Notes under the pieces: generated by a model
What the model was told of the DNA's origin: nothing
What the model saw: the letters and a program-made list of their open reading frames with translations, nothing else
The model's database searches: none
Translations under genes and position numbers: made by a program
Shown: positions 36,344-49,300 of the stretch, piece after piece
How positions within the stretch are numbered: the stretch's first letter is position 1
How the letters are laid out: each line of letters opens with the position of its first letter
Assembly: GCF_964340395.1 (NCBI RefSeq)
Contig: NC_135549.1
Location: forward strand, 13,463,842-13,527,841
Reading direction: 5' to 3'
Source of the DNA: Glandiceps talaboti
Lineage: Eukaryota; Hemichordata; Enteropneusta; Spengelidae
DNA: 64,000 bases

Positions 36344-37853
36344 GTCTAGTACATGTAATAATATGGATTAATGAGTAACGTATGTCCTGGGTGTAAGTGA
36401 AGCTGCAGGTTCACGAAGGGCGGTGCCGAATAACATCTACTCCGTTGCCGACTGTTACACTGCTGAATGGGCCTAGTACGAGTACTCTATGGAAAGTTTC
36501 AGTAAGGCTCCCCAGGACAGAGTAAAAAAATGAAAAGGACATTCTTCACGAAAATAATCAGCATGACAAATGGTATAAAACGCATTGTACAGAAGAAAAC
36601 TGCTTTGTCTTTTGCTTCACTATGTACAATGTATTGCTACACATCATCATTGGACGTATATTGAATTGCCAACGAGTATTGACACGTTTTGATGACTTTT
36701 GATAAATTATATTTTCATTATTCATCGTACCCAGATTTACCACTTTTAGGACAGTTTAGCACAAGGGGTGGTGCTAGTGATAAGAAAAAAACGTTGGGGA
36801 TAAGACGGACATTTAGTTCGCTATGGGTTACATCATATGTGACGCGTACGGCCGTAGGTTTCTTGAATTGTCAAGTCAGTTCGTGAATTGATTTTGAATA
36901 GGACAGACAAATGGACCATGCAATGCGTCTCTTCTTTCCAACGCCATTCATGAAATCAAACGCAATTATAGTTGTCACATTGACATGCAAAACTGTGTAG
37001 ACGTGGGGGGGGGGGGTTGTCAAGAGACCACTGGGCAATTTTCTGTTGTGGTCTGCCTCACTTTTAGGTCAAAGATGAATTTCTTCCACGTATAGTCTTA
37101 GGCGTACGGTGATTTCAAAAATTCAAGCATTTAGGGTTTTCTTATTGTAACCATTCCTTAATTCGCGTTTTAAAACCAATTATCTGTACTGTGCTGAAAT
37201 ATAGGGTTTGGTAATTTCAAAAAAAAATGTGATTCTGGTCAAAATATGGTCATTCGTTATTTCATGGGGTACATATATTTGTACAGTGCCTATTAAAGTT
37301 AGCTTTAAAATCGAGATATGGTGTCATATTTTAATTATATTTATTCATAAGGAATTGGGGACAAGCCTTGGAGAAAGAACGTCATGAATTTGTAATTACT
37401 GTTTGAATTTGTGATAAATAAAGAAAAGAAAATAGTTGACGATTTCACGCCAAATTAACGACTTATTCTTTTGAATTAAGTCTATATACATGTATGATTC
37501 AAGTTGTAGTAGTGTCTTTTATTTATAGATTTCACCATTATGATTTCACCTTGGGGGTTTCACACTTGATCCAGCACGTTCATAATTATGCATGACCTAT
37601 CACAGGGTGCTCAGGCTCATTTAGTTCTGTTTACAAATATAAACAAAACAAAATAAACATACAAGTAAACAAACAAACAAACAAAAAAGTAAACAAACAA
37701 ACAAACAAAATAACCGGACAAATGAGTAGATACATACATGAGTAAACGACAACAAACCAACGAACAACCAAACACTGTAAGGAGAGTTGTCTGATGATCG
37801 CACTATGCGTGAAACTCCGAGTTACAACCAAGAAAGAGTTCCAGTACTACCAA

Positions 37854-37909
<56 letters not shown>

Positions 37910-39162
37910 TATATGTTTCCATTTTTGGAAAGTGTACCCATATATGTATCAATCCTTGTTGCTATCTTTGTAATACGATACCATCAATTTGCTGTTGACA
38001 TGGGTGTGATCTTCTTGCTAGGCACATTTGCATACATTTTTGAATGTTTATTCACTTGCATGTTGTTATCTGTGCAATATACATCATCTGACTGTTGCTA
38101 TGGGTGTGGTCATGGCTGCTAGGGCCAGTTGTACCAACATGTTTTGAACAATATCTGCAGAATAACACCTCCAGAAACATCCCACCAAATTTCAGCCTCA
38201 TTCACCACATAGTTTATGAGATATAATTTTTTGACCAAAATTGAGATTTGTAGACCTAATTTGTATATCACTGATGGGCTGATCACGTCGTGATTACACC
38301 TTCATCTACACATCCCCAGATACATCCCATTAAATTTCAGCCCAATTTGCTCAACATATTTTGACCTAAAAGACAGTTTTAGACCTAATTTTCATATCAT
38401 TGATTGGATCATCATGTCATGAACAAGTCTTAATCCCATTAAATTTCAGACCAATCTGCAGAGTAGCTTTGGAACACACACACACACACACACACACACT
38501 TCACTATGCCTATAGCACTACTGAACCTCAGTTCAGTTGAGTTAAAAATCACCATTCCAAAAGTATCTTTCGAAAAAATTACATTTCTAGGCATATAATC
38601 CATGGCAAGAAACTGTCAAAAGCTTCACTCAAAGTGATGTGCCATGGTTGGAATTTAAAACGAGAGTCAAAGAGCCTTATGTCATTAATCTACATGTACA
38701 TTGACTTGAACCACACTATAAGCAATTTAGCAAACTACAAAATAAATATGACACTGGTCTACAATAGTACAACTCTTATTAGTGTCTAATATAATGTGCT
38801 ATCTCATCATTTCATTGTTTTCAGAGTCTTGTAAGTTACAGCCATGAAGTATAGAAAGAGATAGAAATAAATTTCAGTGATACGTCAAGTTAGTTCTTAG
38901 AAGATCTTACAGAAACAATTCGTCAGAAACCAGCTAACTACATCAGTTAAAATCTCACATGATATTCCATCTGTTTTTTGTAATTTTTTTATTAATCTAG
39001 AATGCACCGCGGAAATAAAGTCTTTAAACGTTTGTTGTGACTTTCTTTAAGAGAACTCCGAAAAATCTGAAATAGCAGTCAAAATGATATGTCATCAGGA
39101 AGATATCTTCCCTGGAACACTGTACCATGATCGACGTATATGCCCAAAATTACACTATACAC
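36344..39162. other. 2.8-kb spacer between the two SLC6 genes
   Basis: It should hold the promoter and 5' UTR of copy B and the 3' UTR of copy A. A reverse-strand AATAAA at 38988-38993 is a plausible polyadenylation signal for copy A, 170 bp past its stop. It also contains AAAC tracts (37640-37710), a TA tract (37857-37907) and a copy of the microsatellite-tailed repeat. No TATA box or additional gene identified. Confidence 0.4.
37950..38545 (+). repeat. copy of the microsatellite-tailed dispersed repeat
   Basis: Contains both the 'ttgctgttgacatgggtgtg' type segment of 1-1200 and the 'ccaaatttcagcc...ttttttgaccaaaa' body of 1201-1836, then an AC tail and TATAGCACTACTGAACCTCA. It shows that the two left-edge repeats belong to one longer element. 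Confidence 0.7.
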
Positions 39163-39300
39163 TTAATAGTGTGGTTGATATGAGGGTGGTTTCATTTCCA
39201 TGACTGTAATTGGAGTTTCGTTGCGCTTGTATCGCCCCGTACGGAATTTTTCTACAGCTGGTCCCCAGTCTTCTGTTGGTATAGTCAATGACTTCAAACG
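39163..39300 (-). CDS. SLC6 copy A, exon 14: C-tail and stop
   Basis: Encodes '[20 protein letters not shown]' and ends '[12 protein letters not shown]' with TAA at 39163. Two residues longer than copy B. Confidence 0.94.
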   Translation of the reverse strand, partial: RLKSLTIPTEDWGPAVEKFRTGRYKRNETPITVMEMKPPSYQPHY

Positions 39301-42300
39301 CTGCAGATAAGATAGCAATGAAAACTTAAAAAGGGAGGATTTCCTTTTCTCCATGCACATAGAGAACGAATACAGGTCATGACATTAAAGTTGAAAGGCC
39401 ACCATTTGCAAAGATTCTCTCTGAATGATTATTCATATCATTTTGAATGTGTATGTGTACTGAGAAAATTCACAGTATGTTTTAAGACAGCGTCTTTCAA
39501 AATCATACTATTAGTACAAATGCGTTCTAACTAGCAATTGTATGTGTCATTCAAATAATCAAATTTAATACACAAAAAAGGTAATAGCAAGTGGAAAGTA
39601 AAGTGAGATAAAGTAAATCAGGCTAGCTCTTCTTTCAGATTTTGATATTAATTCCTGTATTACTATTAAATTCTGAGTGACAGTATAATACCACTTACTC
39701 TCAACATTGAATCAACAAGTTGCCATGACGCACAATGTCAGTCTGTCCTCTGTGTCTCTCTTTGATGTAGTGAAATACTCAACAAACATCACAAGTGAAT
39801 TAACCCTTTCATGACTAGAGACGAGTTTTAAATAATATGGGGACCCAATTTATATGAATATTTTCATAATTACAATAATATTACTTTATTACGAAGTAAC
39901 ATATCTTTAATTCCAGTCTAAAATGAAGTTGATATATGCCAAAAACTTACATAAAACAAGAATTTTGTCCAAACAATTTTGGCGGGAATGTTTTCAGTAT
40001 TGAAGGGGTTAAGATGAAACTGTGTACTTTACCTGTACAACTGTGTCTCCCTTTGATGTGGTGAAGTACTCAACAAACATCCATACAGGTATAATAATAA
40101 CTGATGACGAAGCCACGATCAAACCAAGTCCCTCAGCCCACTTAGGGTATACATAGTCACCAATGTAAATTGGAACGTAAGTGGCAAACATCATGAACAG
40201 TATGACCTGGAAAGTGTTACAAAAGAAGGAAGTTAATTCTTTGAATGACAAAAAAAAAAAAAAAAAATTCACTTCATTTTGGCTACCATTGTCATCTACA
40301 TGAACACACCAACACGAACATTCCAAATGAGTACTATTCTGAGACAAATCTGCTTAGTATTGTCAGAGTTTAAATCTTTTGAGCCAAAAATTACATTTAC
40401 TAATTGCAAATCACTGATCTGCTGACTTAGCCTTGAACATTCCCTAAAACTTAATACCTAAGGTAAGATAAGGTCAAACCAAGTATCATTACTAAAAGGT
40501 TTTTGGGTTTTACACCAAAAGTCGTACTTTTGACATACAACTTGCACATCATCACGCACAAAACAGTTGAACATCAATATACCAACATTTGAATAAATAA
40601 AAAGACCATTTCATCCAGTACATTTTTGAGTTCAAGGCCAAGATCTTAGACATTATGATTTGTATATGAAGGATGGCTTCATCAACAATTCTTCATCTAG
40701 ATAGTCAAAGGATCATTCAAATCAACTATGTGGACTACTAAAGCCAAATATGGTAGTGGATGGATTTCATTCATTTTTAACACAATGTTGAAGAAACCAA
40801 TTTCCAAAATTGCTCCTTCAGAATCTTCTTTTGATGCAATGTATGTTTTGGACTTATGGTTTTCTTTTAGGTATATAAGTATTTATTATTATCATTTATT
40901 TTAAAGAAATGCACTATACTAAGCATATTATTGTACAACAAACTAACAACTAAAAATGAAAAAATAATACAACAGCTATGAAAACACACAATATTGAATT
41001 GTGTTAACTTACCAGGACTATTAGTGGAGTAATACACATCCAGCATATCTTCCACCAGATTGACAAACGTTGACGTATCATCATTGAAATGTCATCGTAA
41101 AAGTTGTTGATACCTGCAAAGGAGAAATCAAAGCACTGAAAAGTACTGCTGCATGCTGGGTATCGCATAATGAAATGTTGAAATTAATTGACAAGCCTGT
41201 ATGTGTAACTACCCTTAAGTTAGCACGTGATAGTTTCCATTCCTAATGTGACCACAGGAAGCTGTTCAGCTGTTCTTTATTGTTCATTGCAATTTGACGA
41301 CTTCGACCGGACCATTACGACCAGGCTAGGCGTTGAGTAAGTCCTGAAGCTCGAGCAATTAGTACGTCACCATTGATAAGTCCCGACGTATTTAACAGTA
41401 TATTGTCATTGAGTAGTCATAAATTATCTAGCTGTTTATTAGTAAGTCCTGACAAATATTTGTTGTCGTTTAGGTGTGAGCCATTGACTGGTAATGACTG
41501 ACATTTTCCCCTACTTGGTAGCAACCTCACCTACAAATTAATTGTATGGTCGGGTAACTGTCATACTCCCCTGTGGTCCCAAAAGGAGAGGGTGGGAAAA
41601 TGAGATTTCAACTCGCCCGTGCAGGAAGTAGACTCTGGAGAAGTGCATCATGGGGAGTACTTCACATCCAATATTACAGGCGGAACGATTTGGGTACCTT
41701 CGCTACAAGTTATCACTTCTCAAGCGACTGATATATATTAATTACAAAAAACAGGTTTCGTAAAGCCATTTTTTATGCCTGGAAGAAATGTACTGTGTGA
41801 CTTCCGTTGTGGGGGAGTTGGAACATGGTTTTCCCAGACTCATTTGGGGAGGTCTCATAGGTATAGCCCCTAGCGGCAAGAGTCTGGGTAACCGAGACTA
41901 ACTCCACTGCCTTTCTAACCCTGGCGTAAGCACAAGCAATGTGCATTGTTAAGTGTTTCTCACGTGACCCCTTTGCGTTGGCAAAAAGTGAACAGAAATC
42001 AATAAACTCATACCTTGATTGACGTTAAAAGAAGAAGTTGAAATAGTTGAATTTGAAATGCCTTCTACAGGCCAATAATGTAGGACAAAGAGGATGTTGT
42101 ATTGTTACTTTCTACCGTGCAACAACACTTTGTAGTACTTCGGCCAGTAGGAATGGCCGTGGGAAAATTTCAGTAAGTGACCAACTTGCAATAGCAAAAT
42201 TGATATCACTGAAACGTGAAAAATATACACAAGTCTAGTATTGTCATAAGTGAATGGTTAGCCCTGCTACCCTTGTATGTATTTTTAGCCTTTTTACAAT

Positions 42301-43329
42301 GTAACTGTAAAAGGGTTTGTATATGAACAAATGTTCATTTAAAAGACATTAGAATATAACAATATTACATAACATTTGTAATATGTTTTGTGAATTCCAG
42401 AGATGCTTTAAAACAATAACAAATCATTAAAACAACTATATAATAGAATCATTTTGGTGATAATTTGATCTTTCACTTCAACTACACAATGATTCATGAG
42501 TATTCTAACTGTACAACATCTCTGAACTCTACATCATGGCATCAAACATTGAACAAGTCAGAACATTGGCACAATTCAAGATAAGCTGCCATAGTCTTGC
42601 AATTGAGAAGGGATACCATACACAAACCCAAACCTCAAATTGAGAATAGAACTATGTAAAAACTGTAATACAATAGAAGACAAAGAACGTCATTTGATAC
42701 ATTGCAAACTCTATACAAAGCAAAGAGATAAATTATTTAGTGTAATTTATAATATCAATTCAGATTTCAATAGGATAGAAAAGAAAGAGCAATTTAAATT
42801 TGTTATGCAATCAAAACAAAAAGGGGTTATATTGTTCTCTGTATGTATCTAAACTCATGTAAAAATATTTAATGAAGAAAATTGCTTTACCTATATATTT
42901 ATAACATTAGCCTATTTGATTGCAGTTTTCTTTACACGTAATATCTTTATCACACTAATGTACACATATAGAATTGTTATTTTTTTATACGGTTGTAATA
43001 AAGTTATATCTAATCCAAAAAAGTCACGATGACCACTGGTGCTTTATAAATTCACTGATTAATTGATTGATTGATTGATTATTACTTCATTTCATTCAAG
43101 ATTTGACAGATTACAAGTAAATGGGTGAGTGGGAATATTATTGGTACGTAAATGTTAATTTAACCTTACCGTACACGGCGGCAAAAACAAGGCATTCTAC
43201 CAGTGCAATGACCATCAAACCAAAGTAACTGATATACCAATCTAACAAGACTAGCAAATAATTTCCACCCTGCAAGTATCAATGGGTTCAAGATATAAAT
43301 CACAAATAGAAAGAAACACAAATACAGAC

Positions 43330-43370
<41 letters not shown>

Positions 43371-46300
43371 GTCAAAATATCATTACAACCAACCAAAATC
43401 TATCGTCACTGTACCCAAATCATTATATAATCATATTCAACCATTTTCATCATACATTTCTCACCTCCATTCTGTCTTTATTGACATCAATTTACCTAAC
43501 ACTATGCCTTGCAGCAATAGCAGCATGCAATCATGAACTATGCTAAGTCTTGCAGCAGCAACAACAGCATGCAATCATGAACATACACTGACAACATTCA
43601 CTCTGAGAAACAGCAACAGGAAGCATTTACTATTAATAACAGAATAACCTACCTTTGTTGTCATTGGTAATCCTAGCAAGTAGAAACAAATACAGATTAC
43701 GAGTACAAACAGTGTCTTCTTTGGTCGTAATACTTTAGGCCAACTATCAATAATAGCACTGCATACTCCCTCTAACATGACAAACTGAAACAAAACACAA
43801 GAGTTTATGAGTATAAAATGAACTAAGTAGCTAGGACAAAATGAGTTTAAAATATATGTAAAAACACATGAATTAAAATTATATGAGACACTTCTTTAGA
43901 AACATATTGTACTAGATGGGATATATTCATGACAAAGGTGGCTGCCACTTGGCCAGACCTAATGTTGACTTGGAACTTAGTGACAGGAATATCCTTTCTA
44001 AATATTTAATCTTAGTAAAAGTTTTGAAAAAAGGCCACATTTCTGTATCTCAAGTGTGATGTACAGTAGGCCTCATTTGAAATTTAGATCATGTATATGT
44101 ATATGTAATTCTAGGTCATTGACCCAATAATATAAATGACAAGAGAACAATACTCAAATATGTTTGTGCACTTCTTACGTAGTTTCATTGTGTGAAATAA
44201 ATAAATAGCTATAACCTTTGTATAATAACAATGTCATCAGACATCAATAGATTAAGGAATTTACATTCACTAGGCGGCTCAAAAAATGCATATTTTTTGA
44301 CATTTAGATCATGAAGGTAATGATCAATTTGTATTATTCTCAGAAAGTTGAACTCATCATTTTAGTTTTCCGTAAATTGAATTTATGTTGTATTGTATTT
44401 CTTACATACTGCACAAACATGACCAGAAGATTTCCATCACCAAAATGAACAGTGAAATTTGACCATGTTATGAAAGTGACGGGTATAAATTCCATGTAGA
44501 ATATTTTAATAGTTGCAATATTTCTGAAAGATGTTGAAATTTAGACACTTGAACTTATCAAGTCATTACAGTATAATGTTGCAACAGGCATTTAGATAAG
44601 ATAATTGCAAACTCCCTTTGGCAAAACAATTGTAGCTGTTTAATACCAAATTATCTTCAATACCTGGCTATCAAGTCCAACGGTAAACAGCATCAAGAAA
44701 AACAACGCTGACCACAGCGGTGCGAGAGGAATGCGAGACAGGGCTTCTGGGTACACAACAAAAACAAGTCCTGGACCTTGTGATAGAATAGTGGTATATA
44801 AAATATTTAGTCTGACAGATGTCACTTGTAATAAAACTTCTTTCATTTTGAAGAATATGTTATTATTGGAATTATACTGCAGTATGTCTTGAAAACTGGA
44901 AACAAGAATACATTGTCTGCCACAGTATGTAAGCAGTAATCAATCTTCAGATGTTAAACTGTTACTTAATTTCATAGATATCTGATCTCATCTGACATGT
45001 TTAACTCCCAGTTAGGCGTAAAAAAAAAAAAAATTGTTTGGTTCCGATTACATTCAATTTTAAAATATGTGAGGTAAATAGATTTTTATTTTATTTTATT
45101 ATATTTTTTTTTCATGTGTGAGTGTCTAGTTCAGGTTTTCCATTGTTTTCCAAATGGTCTCTGTGTTGTTTATTTCTTCCTATCAGATGTACAGCCATTA
45201 CAGATTGGAAGAATAGTTTATATTTTTGATGTCAGTTTCCACACCCACTATTTTTTGTGAGACTTCACGATTTAGGTGATTGTATATTATTTTTCTGGAA
45301 TACTTAAAAAAAAGTTTAGGGTCGGAGTGAAAAAGTAGGTGGGGTCAGGTAACTGGAACCAAACAACTTTTTTTATTTGGCATTATCATTTCACACTTGC
45401 TTTCAATATCCATGATATAAGGAATGTGTGAACAGTTTTGAAAAAGATCACAAAATATCCAAAGTGAAGATTGAAGTTATTTTAAGGGGAATGCCGTCAC
45501 AGGTAATAAAGATGTTTCCATAAACTAATATTTCAGGTTTTGGAGAGTGATCGCATGATTTTACATCATCTACAATATGCGTAATTTTAGAGAAACATTA
45601 ATTTGAACTTCTAACTCATTTCAGAATTTTTGCTTTGGGCTGCATTGCCTCATGGGAGTCAGTTGTAATACATATCCAATAGGGGAACAACTCATAAGTG
45701 CTTTATTACCTTCGGTGAAAAACACCATGAATATTCACCAAATGGGACAAAAGTTCAAATTGATGTTTCTCTGAAATCATGCACAATTAAATGTTCTTCA
45801 CCAATATTCATTCAGCCAAGGAAAATACAAGTAACCACAGACAATCTTACTTGTCTGTGGAGTGACCTAAGGGGTCTTTGTCACTATTAGTCGCTAGACA
45901 AGTAGTGACAACCCCCTAGGTAATGAGTATTTTATGGCTGAATGAAGACAAATATTGAAGAATAACACAATTATACCAGCGCCAGTAATATTAAGGAAAA
46001 ATTGAGGAAATTAATAACAATTTTGAATGTTTTGACTAATATTTCAAACACAGCCGAACAAGTGACATAGACTCGCGTTGTCGTGATGTAGAATGACCCG
46101 AGTACATATATTTTCTGGTGCACCTGGCTCATGCATGCTATGATGTAGGTGATGCTCATGAAATGACTCTCTAAAACCCAAAGTGGTGTTCACCTTTAAT
46201 GTTGAATTGATAACTCAAAATTCAGCTGTCCTTTTTAGCTATTATATGCACCACATGAAACATGCCTATGAATACAATGAAATGCTTAGTGTAAACTTGT

Positions 46301-49300
46301 CTACCTGCATCGACGACATCTTTGATTGGTACACCTGTATCATGGGAAAGGAATCCTAACACAGAGAACACTGCAATTCCAATATAGATGCTTGTGGCAG
46401 AGTTGACAATCGGTACGAAGATAGAATCTCTGCAAATGACGAGAGTCAAATGATGTGACCACGGTGAGATACTGAACACATGCTGACAGATGTCAGATGA
46501 AAATCATGTTTATAATATCAAGTAAAATTTGCCAATATCATATCTCTGTAGTTATGTTTGAGAGGCTAATATAAGGGAGAAAAAATAAAATTGACTATTA
46601 AAACAATAATTAATCACTGACATCTAAAAAATGTCCCAGTTTGCCAATTTTCTGTCAGTGTCACCCATGGAACATCACTTCCCTATATCAGATATACGTT
46701 ATCTAGCCTACTTTTGGAATTCTGTTGAAATTTATTTCTAGCAGATTTAAATGCACTTGTATGGAGTTAATCCTGCCATTGTGATATGTGTATATGTGTG
46801 TGATAGCTTTCAAAAACAAAAGTGGATGAAAATTCAATTTAGCAGTGACTGACTTTTCTATTATGAATTCCAATTACATGTACCATAGATGTGGTTCTAT
46901 GAAAATATTGGTTTTGTTGGATAATTTGAAATCCATTCCAGCAATTCATTACTCTATTAGAAGTACTACAAACAACAGGTACAAGTGAAAATTTATTAGT
47001 TAATGGAATATTCAAAAGATTGTTTTGACTTCAGCTGGAAAATATACCACATTCCTATTAGTGAAATCTCCTTGTTGTCATTTCCATAAGAAATGTCACA
47101 AGCAGACGTCACATATAATGAACAACGAGACTAAATGAAGCAGTTAGCAAAATGAGGTAAAAACAACTTTGTGAGTTACAAAAAGAAGTATGTCATCTTA
47201 AAGAATCTTAGGAGGATGTTTAGAGAATCGGTGAGAATAGGTGCAGCTAACTGTTTCCATGAAACACTATTAAGAGTACTGCCCTATTGTGGCTCTAACT
47301 TCTGGTCCAATGGCTGCTTGCCAACAGCACTCCCTAGTGGCCAAAGTATATAATCTTTTGTCTTTCTGATAACAGGCTACCATAGAACTTCTTGAAAAAA
47401 CAATTATATGGTTTCATGAACAGTTTTCAAAACATTAAATATTAATTGATAACCATAGATTAAAAAAACACTATCATGTAAAAAAAAAAAAATGAAAAAG
47501 AACCACCACCAGCAGTTACTTACCTCAAACAGTTATGACGGAATTTATTATAACTAGCCATTGTTAGCAGACCTCCCCATGAAGGTCCAAGTGAAAAGAA
47601 GATTTGAACAGCAGCATCACTCCAAACCTGAAATAATATACATGTTAAAATGTTGATATTATACTTTGTTTGTATTTCATGGTTTTTACAGACAACTTTG
47701 TGTAAGTATTTTGACTTGTTTTCAGGTGTAAACAAATGACCATCACTGTCAAATCCATTCACTACTATAGGTCTCTAGTTAATCCTTTTGATATTATAAA
47801 TTATCCTGAATAAAGTTATCAGACACATTCCGTGATGCTATTGGGCCAGAATCAGGTTATAAAGTCTAGTCATGCCTGTTTCTGCTAGTACATTTCAAAT
47901 TGATCACTGATTGTATCAACTTAAATGTGATTTTTTTGCAATCAAATAGCACCTCAGTAACTTACTCATACTCAATTTGAAATATTGTAAAGAAGCTCTA
48001 CCGCATTTTATTTGACTGATGTTTGGCCATTGGAAATTTCCTGCAAGGGAAAACCTGTGGTGATGACATCACGAATACCCTAATCTCTTTGTCTTGCTTG
48101 ACAAATACAAAGAGTGTCTCATTCTTGTTTTTGTTGTAACAACCTTTTTAGAATCTAGGGTAATTTATCTTCCTTGCCAGGGTTCAACACTCTTGAGCTG
48201 CAGTGTCAATGGAATACAAGTATTGCAAAACGTCAAATAATTATGTGTTACCTTAAAGTTTGCAAGTTGTTCCCATCTTGGTACAAAGAAGAATTTCAAT
48301 CCGTCTGCTGCCCCTGGCAACGTAACTCCACGAATGATAAGAATGGTTATGACGAGGTAGGGGAAAGTGGCTGTTACGTACACAACCTGTAAGATGGCAG
48401 TACACAAATTATTGATTTACAGTATTGCTAACTAACAACCTGTAAAAATGGCAGTACACAAGTTATTGATTTACAATATTGCTAACTAACAACCTGTATA
48501 ACTAACAACCTGTAAGATGGCAGAACACAAGTTATTGATTTACAGTATTGCTAACTAACAACCTGTAAGAATGGCAGTACACAAGTTATCGATTTACAAT
48601 ATTGCTAACTAACAACCTGTAAGATGGCAGTACACAAGTTATCGATTTACAATATTGCTAACTAACAACCTGTAAGAATGGCAGAACACAAGTTATTGAT
48701 TTGCAGTATTGCTAACTAACAACCTGTAAGATGGCAGAACACAAGTTATCGATTTACAGTATTGCTAACTAACAACCTGTAAGAATGGCAGAACACAAGT
48801 TATTGATTTGCAGTATTGCTAACTAACAACCTGTAAGATGGCAGTACACAAGTTATCGATTTACAATATTGCTAACTAACAACCTGTAAGAATGGCAGAA
48901 CACAAGTTATTGATTTGCAGTATTGCTAACTAACAACCTGTAAGATGGCAGAACACAAGTTATCGATTTACAGTATTGCTAACTAACAACCTGTAAGAAT
49001 GGCAGAACACAAGTTATTGATTTACAGTATTGCTAACTAACAACCTGTAAGATGGCAGTACACAAGTTATCGATTTACAATATTGCTAACTAACAACCTG
49101 TAAGAATGGCAGAACACAAGTTATTGATTTGCAGTATTGCTAACTAACAACCTGTAAGATGGCAGAACACAAGTTATCGATTTACAATATTGCTAACTAA
49201 CAACCTGTAAGAATGGCAGTACACAAGTTATCGATTTACAGTATTGCTAACTAACAACCTGTAAGAATGGCAGTACACAAGTTATCGATTTACAATATTG

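Noticed and set aside
45700-45960. Possible inverted-repeat element in intron 8 of copy A
   Set aside because: Some facing similarity ('cttgtctgtgg', 'agtgacaaccccc') but arms are short and broken; not enough to call an element.
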